DNA of 64,000 nucleotides from Leifsonia sp. CL147 (GCF_900114565.1 NZ_FOTM01000020.1:1-64000); one strand, 5' to 3'; shown: positions 17,646 through 27,557, counted from the first letter of the stretch. Numbers and translations are program-made. The notes: generated from the sequence alone by a model not told the origin.

Positions 17646-20600
17646 TTGAGAGAGCGCATTTTCGGCGGGCGTGGGCGTGCCGGCGAAGGACATCGCAGCG
17701 GCGGGCTTCCCCGCCTCCGCTCCCGAAGGCTGCGGTCGACGGCTGCTGTCGTCGCTTCGTTTGTGACGCTCGCCTTCGCTGCGAGCGGCGCGCTACTGCC
17801 GGCCGAGTCGGCGTCTGCCGCACCGGGCACTCCCGGCGTTCCCGGCGCCCCGACCATCGTCTGGTCTGAGGGGTTCGACAATTCTCCAGTCGGACAGCCG
17901 ACGCGGCTCGACAACTACGTCGGCACGGGCGGAATGACATACACCGCCTCCCCCTACTGGCTCTCCGAGGCTGCCTGTAATGGCACGATCACGGCGTTCA
18001 ACGATGCCAACGACCCGGTCTGCGGCGCGACCGGCGCGCCTCAGTCGCAGGTACAGATCCGCCAGCTGGCCGATGCGCTGGGACAGCTCGCCGGCGCTGC
18101 AAATCCAGCCGCGAACAAGGCAGTTTCGACGTTCACGGGCACCTTCTTGACCCCGGAGGACACATCACACCCGAACGAGATCGAGCTCGCGACCGCCGGC
18201 CAGATCGCCTTGCCGACTTCCAGCGGCCGCTTCCTGACCTTCTCTGTGGATGCGGCTGCGCAGTGTGACACCAGTCCGCCGCTGCTGCGGTTCTACTACC
18301 GAACCGACGCGGGCGTCGAGGTTCCGGTCAGCCAGAGCGCGATCAACCCTTGTACTGCTCCTGGCGGTCAGTTCTTCACGACCCCGGCCGGCACGGACGC
18401 CTCCGGTGCGCCCGTCGGCAGCGGGGTCTACCGTGCCGGATCGTTCGCCGCCGATGGGTCTTACCTGGCCACGGGCCAGGGTATCGGCATCGTCATGCGG
18501 AACGAACAGTCGGTTCCGGGAAGCCTCGGCAACGATGGCGGCTTCGACAACATCAAGATCCTCGATGCCACTCCCCAGCTGGACAAGTCATTCAGTCCCG
18601 CGATCGTGCCGACGGGGGGCGTCTCGACGTTGACCTTCACGGTCACGAATACGAGTGATCTGGCTGCCAAGAACGGGTGGTCGTTCTCGGATGCGCTTCC
18701 GGCCGGGCTGACGGTGGCGTCGCCGTCGGGTGCGGCGACCACGTGCCCGGCCGGCGCTGTGACGGCGCCCGCGGGGAGCGGGACCGTCGCCGTGTCGGGT
18801 GACCTGGCGGCAGGGATGACCTCGTGCACCGTGACGGTGAATGTGACCTCGCCGACCACCGGTTCCTTCACGAACGGCCCCGGAAACGTGACCACTACGG
18901 GACTGGACAAGCCGGGCAACGCGACCGTCGCGTTCGAGTCCCCGGCGCTGTCGCTGGTGAAGCACGCGGGCGCGCCCGTGGATGTGAACGGCAACGGCAT
19001 CACCGACGCAGGCGACACGATCCAGTACACGTTCACCGTCTCCAACACCGGTGACGTCCCCGTCGCCGGGATCGCGGTCAACGACCCGAAGGTGGGCGCT
19101 GTGGACTGCCCGTCGGCGACGTTGGCCCCCGGCGCGACGGAGTCGTGCACCGCGGCCGCCGCATACACCGTGACAGCGGCTGATGCGCAGGCCGGGTCGG
19201 TGGACAACACCGCAACGGCCACGGGCACGTCCCCCGCGGGCGCACCGGTGACGTCCAGCCCGTCATCGACGTCGACTCCGGCCAGTGTTGCGGCGCCGTC
19301 TCTGGGTCTGGTGAAGTCCGCCGATCCGTCGGATGCCGGCTCGTACCTGCCCGGCCAGGTCATCACCTACAGCTTCGTGGTGACGAACACCGGGAACATC
19401 ACGATGAATGGCATCGGCATCGCTGAGACGTCCTTCTCCGGCACCGATCCGCTGCCGGCGGCGACGTGCCCGCAGCCGACGCTCGCGCCGGGGGCCCAAG
19501 AGGTCTGCACGACCAGTTACACACTGACACAGGCGGATGTGGACGCCGGTACGCTGCAGAACACCGCTGTCGCCCAGGGAACCCCGCAGGGCTCGGGCAC
19601 GCAGGTCGCCTCCCAGCCGTCGTCGGTGATCATCCCGCAGGTTCCGGCTCCAGGGCTCGCCATCACGAAGTCGGCGACGCCCGGAACGGTCACCGCCGCT
19701 GGTCAGACGGTGACGTATTCGTTCGTGGTCAAGAACACGGGCAATGTCACACTGCACGATGTCGCCGTCGCGGACACGGACTTCTCCGGCACGGGGACGC
19801 TCGGAGCAATCGACTGCCCGACGACCATCCTGGTGGCCGGGCAGGTGGAGACCTGCAGCGCCGAGTACACCGTCACCCAGGCGGATGTGGACGCGGGGAC
19901 CCTGACGAACAGTGCATCGGTGACGGGAACGCCGCCGAGCGGCGACCCGGTGCCACCGGTTCCGTCGAATCCGGTGGACATCACCATCCCGCGCACGCCG
20001 GCGCTCTCGATCGTGAAGACGGCGGATGTGCAGGCCGCGGCGGTCGGCCAGACGATCACGTACTCCTTCGTGGTCACCAACACCGGCAACGTGACGGTGG
20101 CGGACCCGCAGGTGACCGAAGGTGCGTTCTCAGGGAGCGGGACGCTGTCGGCGATCACCTGCCCGCAGGGACCGACGAGCCTCGCCCCCGGTGACGCGAT
20201 CACCTGCACCGCCGATTACACGCTGACGCAGGCGGACGTGGATTCGGGTGCGCTGACCAACACCGCGACCGCGACCGGTACAACGCCTCCCGGCACGACG
20301 CTGCCACCGGTGCCGCCATCCACCTCCACGGTGACCACCAACCCGCATCCGGCTCTCTCCCTGGTCAAGACCGCCGATACGGACAGGGCGAGCACGGTCG
20401 GGCAAGTCGTGACCTACACGTTCACCATCACCAACGTAGGCAACATCACCATCACGCACCCGAGCGTGAAAGAGGGCGCGTTCAGCGGGCACGGCTCGCT
20501 GTCGGCAGTGGACTGCCCCAGCACGACGACCCTGGCGCCCGGCGCCTCGGTGACCTGCACGGCCACCTACACGGTCGTCGCGGCAGACCTGGCCGGTGGG

Positions 20601-20825
20601 ACCCTGAGCAACACGGCGACCGCCACGGGAACACTCCCCGACGGTGACCCGCTGAGCTCCGACTCGTCGACTGCGACGGTTCCGGAGGCCGCCGTCTCCG
20701 CGCTGGCCTCCACCGGCAGCAGCATCGGCGGCTGGAGCGGGGCCGTCGCGGTCCTGCTCATCCTCGGCGGGGCGGCGTTCCTGCTCCTCCGTCGCCGAAG
20801 CCGACCGCGCGACGACGCCGCGTGA
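17646..20825 (+). CDS. Large surface protein with DUF11-type repeats and C-terminal sorting signal
   Basis: 1059 residues from a TTG start with AAGGGGA five bases upstream. A basic N-terminus and hydrophobic stretch (TAAVVASFVTLAFAAS) give a signal peptide ending near ESASA. An N-terminal domain of about 300 residues is followed by one DUF11-like and five DUF7507-type repeats of about 115 residues, each with the SLVKxAD start, VTYSFVVTNTGN core and ALTNTATATGT end. The C-terminus LASTG, a membrane helix and RRRSRPR fit sortase anchoring. Repeats 3 to 6 are near-copies. It is probably an adhesin or wall-bound stalk protein; the ligand is unknown. Confidence 0.88.
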   Translation: MRERIFGGRGRAGEGHRSGGLPRLRSRRLRSTAAVVASFVTLAFAASGALLPAESASAAPGTPGVPGAPTIVWSEGFDNSPVGQPTRLDNYVGTGGMTYTASPYWLSEAACNGTITAFNDANDPVCGATGAPQSQVQIRQLADALGQLAGAANPAANKAVSTFTGTFLTPEDTSHPNEIELATAGQIALPTSSGRFLTFSVDAAAQCDTSPPLLRFYYRTDAGVEVPVSQSAINPCTAPGGQFFTTPAGTDASGAPVGSGVYRAGSFAADGSYLATGQGIGIVMRNEQSVPGSLGNDGGFDNIKILDATPQLDKSFSPAIVPTGGVSTLTFTVTNTSDLAAKNGWSFSDALPAGLTVASPSGAATTCPAGAVTAPAGSGTVAVSGDLAAGMTSCTVTVNVTSPTTGSFTNGPGNVTTTGLDKPGNATVAFESPALSLVKHAGAPVDVNGNGITDAGDTIQYTFTVSNTGDVPVAGIAVNDPKVGAVDCPSATLAPGATESCTAAAAYTVTAADAQAGSVDNTATATGTSPAGAPVTSSPSSTSTPASVAAPSLGLVKSADPSDAGSYLPGQVITYSFVVTNTGNITMNGIGIAETSFSGTDPLPAATCPQPTLAPGAQEVCTTSYTLTQADVDAGTLQNTAVAQGTPQGSGTQVASQPSSVIIPQVPAPGLAITKSATPGTVTAAGQTVTYSFVVKNTGNVTLHDVAVADTDFSGTGTLGAIDCPTTILVAGQVETCSAEYTVTQADVDAGTLTNSASVTGTPPSGDPVPPVPSNPVDITIPRTPALSIVKTADVQAAAVGQTITYSFVVTNTGNVTVADPQVTEGAFSGSGTLSAITCPQGPTSLAPGDAITCTADYTLTQADVDSGALTNTATATGTTPPGTTLPPVPPSTSTVTTNPHPALSLVKTADTDRASTVGQVVTYTFTITNVGNITITHPSVKEGAFSGHGSLSAVDCPSTTTLAPGASVTCTATYTVVAADLAGGTLSNTATATGTLPDGDPLSSDSSTATVPEAAVSALASTGSSIGGWSGAVAVLLILGGAAFLLLRRRSRPRDDAA

Positions 20826-20829
20826 GAGA

Positions 20830-20878
20830 GGGTGGTGAGGCTGGCATCCGTCCAGCCTCACCACCCCTCGTTTTCTTT
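20830..20878 (+). terminator. Rho-independent terminator of the DUF11 gene
   Basis: A perfect 15-bp stem, GGGTGGTGAGGCTGG at 20830 with its complement at 20852-20866, and a 7-base loop are followed by CTCGTTTTCTTT. It starts five bases after the DUF11 stop codon. Confidence 0.9.
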
Positions 20879-21046
20879 CCCTGTCCCAGCGGACACTGCA
20901 GGTCCAGAGTCATCTGCTTCTCACTGCAGGTGCCCATCACGATGCCCGGATTGGCTTGAGCGCCGGAGACCGTGTTCGAGGTAAGCCGGTCGGCGTTGTC
21001 GTAGCAGGAAGTCACGGTCACACCGGGGTTGGGCGGGCTCGCTCCG
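20876..21046 (-). pseudogene. Rhs/YD-repeat protein remnant
   Basis: On the minus strand one frame reads PGVTVTSCYDNADRLTSNTV followed by about 20 more residues, the YD-repeat pattern (YDNADRLTS) of Rhs proteins. Nothing resembling a start, N-terminal domains or toxin end is present: it is about 55 residues between the tRNA and the DUF11 terminator. It looks like a leftover of a larger Rhs gene once next to the tRNA-Ser. Confidence 0.6.
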
Positions 21047-21054
21047 TCCCTGTG

Positions 21055-21139
21055 CGGAGGGCGTGGGATTCGAACCCACGAGACATTTCTGCCCACCAGT
21101 TTTCAAGACTGGCTCCATCGGCCGCTCGGACAGCCCTCC
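21055..21139 (-). tRNA. tRNA-Ser (anticodon TGA)
   Basis: An 85-base class II tRNA: acceptor GGAGGGC pairing with GCCCTCC, anticodon loop CTTGAAAA giving TGA, a long variable arm, and a T arm with GGTTCGAATCC. No CCA is encoded: the discriminator G is followed by CAC. It reads UCA-type Ser codons. Its 3' 27 bases are duplicated at 7904. Confidence 0.95.
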
Positions 21140-21199
21140 CGGCGCCGTGCGAAACAGCGTCGCCCGATTCTAGCGAACCCCGCGTGGATGCTGCCGAGG

Positions 21200-22495
21200 T
21201 CAGCCGGAGAACGGCTTGGAGCAGGTGTACTGTGCCGCGGTCTGCCCGTGCACATCCGAGGGCAGGGTCACGGACGAGCCGTCTCCGGTGGACCCCGTGC
21301 CGGCCGTCGGCGCCTGCGTGGCCGGAGCCTGCGTGGCCGGGGCCTGCGTCGCCGGGGCCGGCGCCTGCGTCACCGGAGCCTGCCCCGCCGGCGCGTTCGG
21401 GTCGGCCTCCGAGCCCACACCCGTGTTGCCGGTGAGGGTCACGGGCTGGTCGTTCGTGAGCGCCTCGGTGAGCTGCTGCGCCGCGTCGGTGGTCGGGACG
21501 ACGCCGTCACCCTGATAGTGGTTCGGGTACTGGACGAACACGACCTTGCTGATGTCGATGTTCTTCAGCGCCAGGGCCATCGAGACGATGGTGGTCGGGT
21601 TGTTGAGGCTGTCGGAGAGCGTGATGTTGCTGGTCGCCGCCTTCGCGAGGCCGTAGAGCTTGACGGGGTTGCTCAGCACGTCGGCGCTCTTGATGGTGCG
21701 CACGAGCGATGAGAGGAAGACCTGCTGGTTGCTGATCCGGCCGAGGTCCGAACCGTCTCCGACCCCGTGACGGGTGCGGAGGAAGGCGAGCGCCTGCGAA
21801 CCCTGCAGGACGTTCTGGCCGGCCTTCACATCCAGGCCCGTGTACGGGTCCTCGATGTCGCCCGCGACACACACGGGGACACCGCCGACCGCGTTCGACA
21901 TCTCGATCACGCCGTCGAACTGGATGACACCCGCGTACGGGATGTCCATGCCCGTGAGCTTCTCGACCGTCAGCACGGTGCACGCCAGGCCCCCGTAGGA
22001 GAGCGAGTTGTTGATCTTCTGACGGCTCATCGCGTCGAAGCTGCCGCCCTTGGGGTCGGGGCACGACGGGATCGACACGTACATGTCGCGGGGGAAACTC
22101 ACGACGGTGGCGTTCTTGTGGTCGGCTGAGACATGCAACAGCATGGTGACGTCGTTGAGGTTCTCGCCGCGGTCGCCATAGGCCGCGTTTCCGCCGCCGC
22201 TGTCGCTGCCCGCGAGCAGGACGTTGAACGCCCCGTTCATGGCGCCGATGCCCGGCGTCACGGTGTTGCCCTTGGTGTCGACGAGCTTCACGGACTTCTT
22301 GACGCCGGCCACGACATCCACCGCCGCGTAGGCCGCCAGCGAGACGCCGGTGACTCCGACGACCGCGATGACGGCGACGAAGATCTTGAGGAGTGCCTTG
22401 AGCGGATGGTGACGCTTCAGTCGTCCGTGGCGGACCGCTGGTCCTGCCGACTTCTCCTGCGCACGCGCTTGCGCGCGGGTGGGCATCTCGCTCAT
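21200..22495 (-). CDS. LytR-CpsA-Psr family protein
   Basis: 431 residues. A cytoplasmic basic head, one membrane segment (LKIFVAVIAVVGVTGVSLAAY) and an extracellular LCP domain: FNVLLAGSDSGGG, RGENLNDVTMLLHV, VSFPRDMYVSIP and FLRTRHGVGDGSDLGRISNQQ hold the conserved Asp/Arg that bind polyprenyl pyrophosphate. LCP enzymes attach wall polymers to peptidoglycan. The C-terminal 60 residues contain Ala-Pro-Ala-Thr-Gln repeats, a variable linker outside the domain. ATG at 22495 follows AAAGGACG. Confidence 0.93.
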   Translation of the reverse strand: MSEMPTRAQARAQEKSAGPAVRHGRLKRHHPLKALLKIFVAVIAVVGVTGVSLAAYAAVDVVAGVKKSVKLVDTKGNTVTPGIGAMNGAFNVLLAGSDSGGGNAAYGDRGENLNDVTMLLHVSADHKNATVVSFPRDMYVSIPSCPDPKGGSFDAMSRQKINNSLSYGGLACTVLTVEKLTGMDIPYAGVIQFDGVIEMSNAVGGVPVCVAGDIEDPYTGLDVKAGQNVLQGSQALAFLRTRHGVGDGSDLGRISNQQVFLSSLVRTIKSADVLSNPVKLYGLAKAATSNITLSDSLNNPTTIVSMALALKNIDISKVVFVQYPNHYQGDGVVPTTDAAQQLTEALTNDQPVTLTGNTGVGSEADPNAPAGQAPVTQAPAPATQAPATQAPATQAPTAGTGSTGDGSSVTLPSDVHGQTAAQYTCSKPFSG

Positions 22496-22653
22496 TCACG
22501 TCCTTTCGGGGGCGCAGTCGTCCGGGGCCGCCGTTCAGCGGCGTGGTTCGGCATCGGTGAGCACGAACATCGGGCGCGGCCGAAATGGGCACACGCCGCT
22601 AAAACTGTGCCACGGCCGGCTGGCAATGCTCTGGATGGCCGCGCGGCGCGTGC

Positions 22654-23457
22654 TCAGAGGGCGTCGAGGACCTGCGCGACACCGTCCTCGACGACCGGCC
22701 CCGTGGCCCGGGTCGCGACGGCCTTCACCTCGTCCGGCGCCTGGCCCATGGCGATGGCGACTCCGTGCTCTCCCGCCCAGCGCAGCAGGTCGATGTCGTT
22801 GCGGCCGTCACCGATGGCGACCACGTGCGACCGCGGGATGTCGAGCGCGTGCCGGACCCGCTCCATCGCGGTGGCCTTGCTGACCCCGTCCGGCGAGATG
22901 TCGAGCCACGCGGTCCAGCCGATGGCATAGCTCACGCGCTGGAGCCCCATCCGATCGACGATGGAGAGGAACTCCTCGGTGTCGTGCTCGGGCGACACGA
23001 CGACGACGCGGGTGGCGGGATGCTGCAACAGCTCCTCGAACGGCACCTGCTCGGCGTTGACGAGCTCCCAGTCCGTCATGCCCTCGGTGTAGCGGCGGAA
23101 GCCGGTCGGACCCTCCACCATGAAGCTGCCGCTCGGGAGGTGCGGGCGGATGGTCTGCAGCACCTCGGACGGGTCGAAGACCTCGATGAACTCGCGCCGG
23201 TAACCGCCCTCGACGGTGTCATCCCGCCTCATGGTCAGGGCGCCGTTCGCGCAGACGACGAACTCGCTGGTCAGGCCGAACTTCTCGTGGATCGGGCGTG
23301 CGGTCTCCCAGCTCCGTCCGGTCGCCAGCATGACCTCGTGGCCGGCGTCGCGCACGCGCGTCACGGCGGCGCGCACGGCGTCCCCGACGCTCTCATCCTC
23401 GTGGATGAGCGTGCCGTCGACGTCGAGCGCGATCAGCAGGCGGGATCCATCGCTCAC
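22654..23457 (-). CDS. Cof-type HAD-superfamily phosphatase
   Basis: 267 residues from a GTG at 23457 that overlaps the serS stop as GTGA, which rejects the longer frame. Motif I is ALDVDGTLI (Asp12/Asp14), motif II and III follow ([21 protein letters not shown]) and motif IV is [12 protein letters not shown]. The C2 cap type indicates hydrolysis of sugar phosphates or flavin mononucleotide. Translational coupling to serS is common in this group of organisms but a shared function is unknown. Confidence 0.9.
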   Translation of the reverse strand: MSDGSRLLIALDVDGTLIHEDESVGDAVRAAVTRVRDAGHEVMLATGRSWETARPIHEKFGLTSEFVVCANGALTMRRDDTVEGGYRREFIEVFDPSEVLQTIRPHLPSGSFMVEGPTGFRRYTEGMTDWELVNAEQVPFEELLQHPATRVVVVSPEHDTEEFLSIVDRMGLQRVSYAIGWTAWLDISPDGVSKATAMERVRHALDIPRSHVVAIGDGRNDIDLLRWAGEHGVAIAMGQAPDEVKAVATRATGPVVEDGVAQVLDAL

Positions 23458-24719
23458 GGACGCGTCGGTTCCAGCAGCTCCAGGCCACCGAGGAAGGGGC
23501 GCAGCGCCTCGGGGACACGGACCGAGCCGTCCTCCTGCTGGTGCGTCTCGAGGATTGCGACGAGCCACCGCGTGGTGGCGAGCGTCCCGTTGAGCGTCGC
23601 GACGGGAGCGGTCCTGCCGCTCTCGCTGCGGTAGCGGATGTTCAGACGGCGGGCCTGGAAGGTGGTGCAGTTCGAGGTCGACGTGAGCTCGCGGTAGCGG
23701 CCCTGCGTCGGGATCCATGCCTCGACGTCGTACTTGCGCGCGGCACTCGAGCCGAGGTCGCCGGCGGCGGTGTCGATCACGCGGTAGCTGAGGCCCAGGG
23801 CCTGCATCATCTCCTCCTGCCAGCCGAGCAGGCGCTCGTGCTCCGCCTCCGCGCGGTCCGGCCGGGTATAGACGAACATCTCCAGCTTGTCGAACTGGTG
23901 CACGCGGATGATGCCGCGCGTGTCCTTGCCGGCCGAGCCGGCCTCGCGCCGGTAGCAGGTCGACCAGCCGGCGTAGCGGAGGGGCTCCTCCACGTCGATG
24001 ATCTCGTCGGCGTGGTACCCGGCGAGCGCGACCTCGCTCGTTCCGGTCAGATAGAGGTCGTCATCGGCCAGGTGGTAGACCTCGTCCGAGTGCGCGCCGA
24101 GGAATCCCGTGCCCTGCATGATCTCCGGCTTCACGAGCGTCGGCGTGATCATCGGGATGAAGTCGTTCTGCACGGCCTTGTCGAGCGCCATGTTCATCAG
24201 CGCGAGCTCGAGCCGGGCGCCGATGCCGCGCAGGTACGAGAAGCGGGCTCCGGCGACCTTCGCGCCGCGGACCATGTCGATCGCGCCGAGCAGTTCGCCG
24301 AGCTCCAGGTGGTCGCGCGCCTCGAAGCCGAACTGCGGGATCTCGCCCACCGTCTTGAGGACCGTGAAGTCGTCCTCGCCGCCCGCCGGGACGCCGTCCA
24401 CGATCGGGTTGCCGATGCTGCGGATCAGCCGCTCGAACCGCGCATCCGCGTCGTTGGCCGCCTGCTGGGCCTCCTTGACGCGGCCGGCGAGCTTCTGCGC
24501 CTGCGCGACGAGCTCCTTCTTCTGCTCCTTCGGCGCCTGCGCGACCTGCTTGCCGAACGCGTTCTGCTCGGCGCGCAGCTCCTCGAAGGCGGTGATCGCG
24601 GCGCGACGCTCGATGTCGGCCTGGATCGCCTCGTCGACCAGCTGCAGGGAGTCGCCGCGCGCCTCCTGCGAGCGGCGGACGACGTCGGGGTTCTCGCGGA
24701 GGAGCAGGGGATCGATCAC
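23454..24719 (-). CDS. serS: Seryl-tRNA synthetase
   Basis: 421 residues, normal length. An N-terminal coiled-coil arm (residues 30-100: rich in Glu, Lys, Ala) that contacts the tRNA-Ser variable arm precedes the class II core, with motif 2 [26 protein letters not shown] and motif 3 [15 protein letters not shown]. It charges tRNA-Ser, one of which lies 2.3 kb away. ATG at 24719; no strong ribosome site is visible. It overlaps the HAD gene. Confidence 0.97.
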   Translation of the reverse strand: MIDPLLLRENPDVVRRSQEARGDSLQLVDEAIQADIERRAAITAFEELRAEQNAFGKQVAQAPKEQKKELVAQAQKLAGRVKEAQQAANDADARFERLIRSIGNPIVDGVPAGGEDDFTVLKTVGEIPQFGFEARDHLELGELLGAIDMVRGAKVAGARFSYLRGIGARLELALMNMALDKAVQNDFIPMITPTLVKPEIMQGTGFLGAHSDEVYHLADDDLYLTGTSEVALAGYHADEIIDVEEPLRYAGWSTCYRREAGSAGKDTRGIIRVHQFDKLEMFVYTRPDRAEAEHERLLGWQEEMMQALGLSYRVIDTAAGDLGSSAARKYDVEAWIPTQGRYRELTSTSNCTTFQARRLNIRYRSESGRTAPVATLNGTLATTRWLVAILETHQQEDGSVRVPEALRPFLGGLELLEPTRP

Positions 24720-24754
24720 CGCACAAGCTTATCGAGCGATGCCGAACAGGTAGC

Positions 24755-25786
24755 GTGAGGACCGTGAACGGACGGGGCGGGCAGGATCACGAGGTCGTCG
24801 CCGTCGTCTACAACCCCGTCCGCGTCGACGTCCCCCGCGTGCGCGCCGCCGTCGAGGCGGCGGCCCTCGCCGCTGCGGAGGAGGGCCGGACCACCGGTGA
24901 CGTCGAACTGCTCTGGCTGGAGACCACGCCGCAGGAGGGCGGACAGGCGCAGACCCGGGAGGCGCTGGCCCGCGGTGCGCGGCTCGTGCTCGCGGCCGGC
25001 GGCGACGGCACCGTGCGGGCCGTCGCGGAGGCGCTGCGCGATCGGGAGGCGACCCTCGCGATCATCCCGGGCGGCACCGGCAACCTGCTCGCGCGCAACC
25101 TCGGGATCCCGTTCGCGAACGTGGAGAACGCATGCGCGATCGCCTTCGGCGGCCAGACCCGGCGCATGGACATCGGCATCGCGACAGCCCGCCGGCCGGA
25201 CGGCTCGGTGACCGAGCACGCCTTCCTCGTCATGGCGGGCGTCGGGATCGACGCGGCGATGATCGCGAGCGCGCGCCCAGAGCTCAAACGCCGCTTCGGC
25301 TGGCTGGCCTACGTGGATGCGGCCTTCCGGGCGCTGCCCCGCTCGACGAAGGTGCACATCCGCTACCGGCTCGATCACGGCCACGAGCGCTCGGCGCACG
25401 TCAGCACGATCCTCGTCGCGAACTGCGGGACGCTGCCGGGCAACATGGAACTGATCCCCGACGGGGCGATCGACGACGGACTGCTCGACGTGGCCATCCT
25501 GCAGCCCGCGACCGTCTTCGGCTGGCTGGCGATCTGGCGGAAGGTGACCTGGGAGAACCGGGTGCTGCGCCGGTCCAGCGTCGGGCGGCGGATCATCCGC
25601 TTCACCGACCGCGCGATCCGCACCCGGCTGAGCTACCTGCGCGGCGCATCCGTGCAGCTGACGGTGGAGGAGCCGGAACCGTTCGAGCTCGACGGCGACG
25701 CGTTCGGCGACCTCCTGGGTCTCGACCTCCGGGTGGACGAACTCGGCCTCCGGGTGAAGGCGCCCGCGTCCGGTTCGGTCCGGTGA
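24755..25786 (+). CDS. Diacylglycerol/lipid kinase-family protein
   Basis: 343 residues of the DAGK catalytic family. The glycine-rich nucleotide loop LVLAAGGDGTVRAVAEAL is near residue 77, then IPGGTGNLLARNLGIP, and LDGDAFGDL at the end contains the conserved substrate Asp. It phosphorylates lipids such as diacylglycerol or sphingoid-type acceptors with ATP at the membrane. It is divergent from serS, 35 bases away. Start could be the GTG at 24755 or the in-frame GTG at 24764, which has GAGG three bases before it. Confidence 0.88.
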   Translation: MRTVNGRGGQDHEVVAVVYNPVRVDVPRVRAAVEAAALAAAEEGRTTGDVELLWLETTPQEGGQAQTREALARGARLVLAAGGDGTVRAVAEALRDREATLAIIPGGTGNLLARNLGIPFANVENACAIAFGGQTRRMDIGIATARRPDGSVTEHAFLVMAGVGIDAAMIASARPELKRRFGWLAYVDAAFRALPRSTKVHIRYRLDHGHERSAHVSTILVANCGTLPGNMELIPDGAIDDGLLDVAILQPATVFGWLAIWRKVTWENRVLRRSSVGRRIIRFTDRAIRTRLSYLRGASVQLTVEEPEPFELDGDAFGDLLGLDLRVDELGLRVKAPASGSVR

Positions 25787-25823
25787 CCCGTCCGCAGACC
25801 GGTATCCGCAGGCGGACGCCGCG

Positions 25824-26462
25824 CTAGAGCTCCTCGTCCCCCGATGCGTGCGCGCGGGCCCGGCCGGCCAGCGCCGTGAGGAAGAGCAGCGCCACGAGCG
25901 TGAGCAGGCCGACCGTGATCAGCGGGCTCGCGAGCATCCACCCGAGCTGGGCGAAGACGAGCGCACCGACATCCGAGGTCGGCGTCGGCCCGCTGTACGA
26001 GGTGGCGACGGAGAGGCAGTAGAGGACGATGCCGAGCACGACGAAGCCGCCGCCGATGATCCAGAGCGCGAGCAGGATCGGGTTGCGGCGGGGGTTCACG
26101 TCGAGGCTCTCCCAGAAGCCGGGCGTGGATGCGGCGAAGGGCGCACTCACGGAGGCGGCGGCCGCAGGCGGCGCGGGGACCGCCGCGGGCATCCGGCTGT
26201 CCGTCGACGCAGGCCCGTCCTCCTCGAACGAGAGAGCTGCCGCATCGTAGGCGCTCACCGGCTCCGACGGCTCGGGCGCCGCGTCCTCCCGCCCGCGGAC
26301 CAGGGACGGCGCGCGGCGGAATGCCGGATCGGCAGCGGTCGACCGGACGCGGGTCCGGGGCCGCTCGCCCGGCTGCGGCTGGTAGCCGCGCTGGAACGCG
26401 GGGTCGAAGCGGGGGTCGAATCCGCCGGCACGATCCCCGTCGTCACGCTCCTCGGCGACCAT
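25824..26462 (-). CDS. Membrane protein of unknown function
   Basis: 212 residues: an N-terminal disordered region rich in Asp, Arg, Pro and Ala (to about residue 115), then two hydrophobic segments (NPILLALWIIGGGFVVLGIVLYCL and LASPLITVGLLTLVALLFLTALAG) and a short charged tail. ATG at 26462 with GGGAGGT upstream. It lies convergently beside the lipid kinase and follows pheA on the same strand. No family recognised. Confidence 0.78.
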   Translation of the reverse strand: MVAEERDDGDRAGGFDPRFDPAFQRGYQPQPGERPRTRVRSTAADPAFRRAPSLVRGREDAAPEPSEPVSAYDAAALSFEEDGPASTDSRMPAAVPAPPAAAASVSAPFAASTPGFWESLDVNPRRNPILLALWIIGGGFVVLGIVLYCLSVATSYSGPTPTSDVGALVFAQLGWMLASPLITVGLLTLVALLFLTALAGRARAHASGDEEL

Positions 26463-26492
26463 GATGACCTCCCGACTGTCCTGACCGGCAGC

Positions 26493-27557
26493 CTACGCCG
26501 CCGTGCCGCCGTCGCGATCCGCCGCGTGCCCGTCCACGTCGTCCGTCAGGGAGGCGAGCCACTCGCGCGCCTCCGTGAACACCTCGTCCCGGTAGCGCTG
26601 GTCGAACTCCACGCGTACGCCGTCCGCCCGGGGGTACGAACCGAGGAACATGACCGACGGGCTGAACCTCCGGAGGCCGAGCAGCGCATCCGCCACCCGC
26701 TCGTCGTGGATGTGGCCGTCGGCATCGATGACGAACCGGTACCGCCCGAGGGCGTCGCCGACCGGGCGGGACTCGATGAGGCTCAGGTTGATCCCGCGTG
26801 TGGAGAACTGCTCGAGCAGGTCGAGCAGGCTTCCGGGCCGGTCGTCGGGCAGCTCGGCGATGAGACTGGTCTTGTCGGCGCCGGTGGGCTCCGGAACGCT
26901 CCGGGTGGTGCTCACCAGCACGAACCGGGTGACCGCGTTGGGGTTGTCGCCGATGTTCTCGGCCAGCACGTCCACCTCGTGGTGGTCGACGATCCCCGGC
27001 GGCGCGATCGCCGCATCCGCTGCGCTCCCCTCGAACAGGGAGGCCGCCGCAGCGACATTGCTCGACGCGGGCAGGTGGCCGTGCTCCGGGAGGTGGCGGT
27101 CGAGCCACTGCTGGCACTGGGCGTACGCGACGGGATGGGCGTTGACCGTGTGCACGTCGGAGAGGGTCGTGCCCGGGCGGGCGACGAGGACGAAGTTCAC
27201 CGGGACGAGGTACTCGCCGATGATCCGCAGTCCCGGGATGGTCGCCAGCGCATCCTGCGCCACGGACACTCCGCCGTCGATGGAGTTCTCGATCGCGATC
27301 ATCGCGGCGACGCTGCGCCCTTCGACGACATCCGCCAGCGCCTCGCCGAGGTTGTTCACGGCGCGCCAGTTCTTGCCGCGCGCCTCCGGGACCTGCTTGA
27401 GCGCCGCCTCCGTGAACGTGCCCGACGGCCCCAGGAAGCTGTACACGTCGTCGAGGGAAGCGGGAAGCTCGGCGGTCGCGCCGGTGGCGCCGGTGGCGCC
27501 GGTGGCGCCGGTGGCGCCGGTGGCGCCGGTCGACTCGTCAGCGGGGGCGGTGGACAT
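26493..27557 (-). CDS. pheA: Prephenate dehydratase
   Basis: 354 residues. The catalytic domain begins YSFLGPSGTFTEAALKQ and continues with NNLGEALADVV, AIENSIDGGVSVAQDAL; an ACT domain at the C-terminus holds LIESRP, which senses phenylalanine. It decarboxylates and dehydrates prephenate to phenylpyruvate. Before the domain, the start is preceded by six Thr-Gly-Ala units encoded by a 9-bp tandem repeat. ATG at 27557 is preferred; an upstream in-frame start exists at 27590 without a ribosome site. Confidence 0.95.
   Translation of the reverse strand: MSTAPADESTGATGATGATGATGATGATAELPASLDDVYSFLGPSGTFTEAALKQVPEARGKNWRAVNNLGEALADVVEGRSVAAMIAIENSIDGGVSVAQDALATIPGLRIIGEYLVPVNFVLVARPGTTLSDVHTVNAHPVAYAQCQQWLDRHLPEHGHLPASSNVAAAASLFEGSAADAAIAPPGIVDHHEVDVLAENIGDNPNAVTRFVLVSTTRSVPEPTGADKTSLIAELPDDRPGSLLDLLEQFSTRGINLSLIESRPVGDALGRYRFVIDADGHIHDERVADALLGLRRFSPSVMFLGSYPRADGVRVEFDQRYRDEVFTEAREWLASLTDDVDGHAADRDGGTAA
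27478..27531. repeat. 9-bp tandem repeat inside pheA, six units
   Basis: Six copies of GCGCCGGTG (last GCGCCGGTC) encode Thr-Gly-Ala repeats ahead of the catalytic domain. This microsatellite should vary in copy number without breaking the frame. Confidence 0.9.

Noticed and set aside
7904-21139. Complete prophage or active integrative element
   Set aside because: No integrase, phage or conjugation gene found between the repeats.
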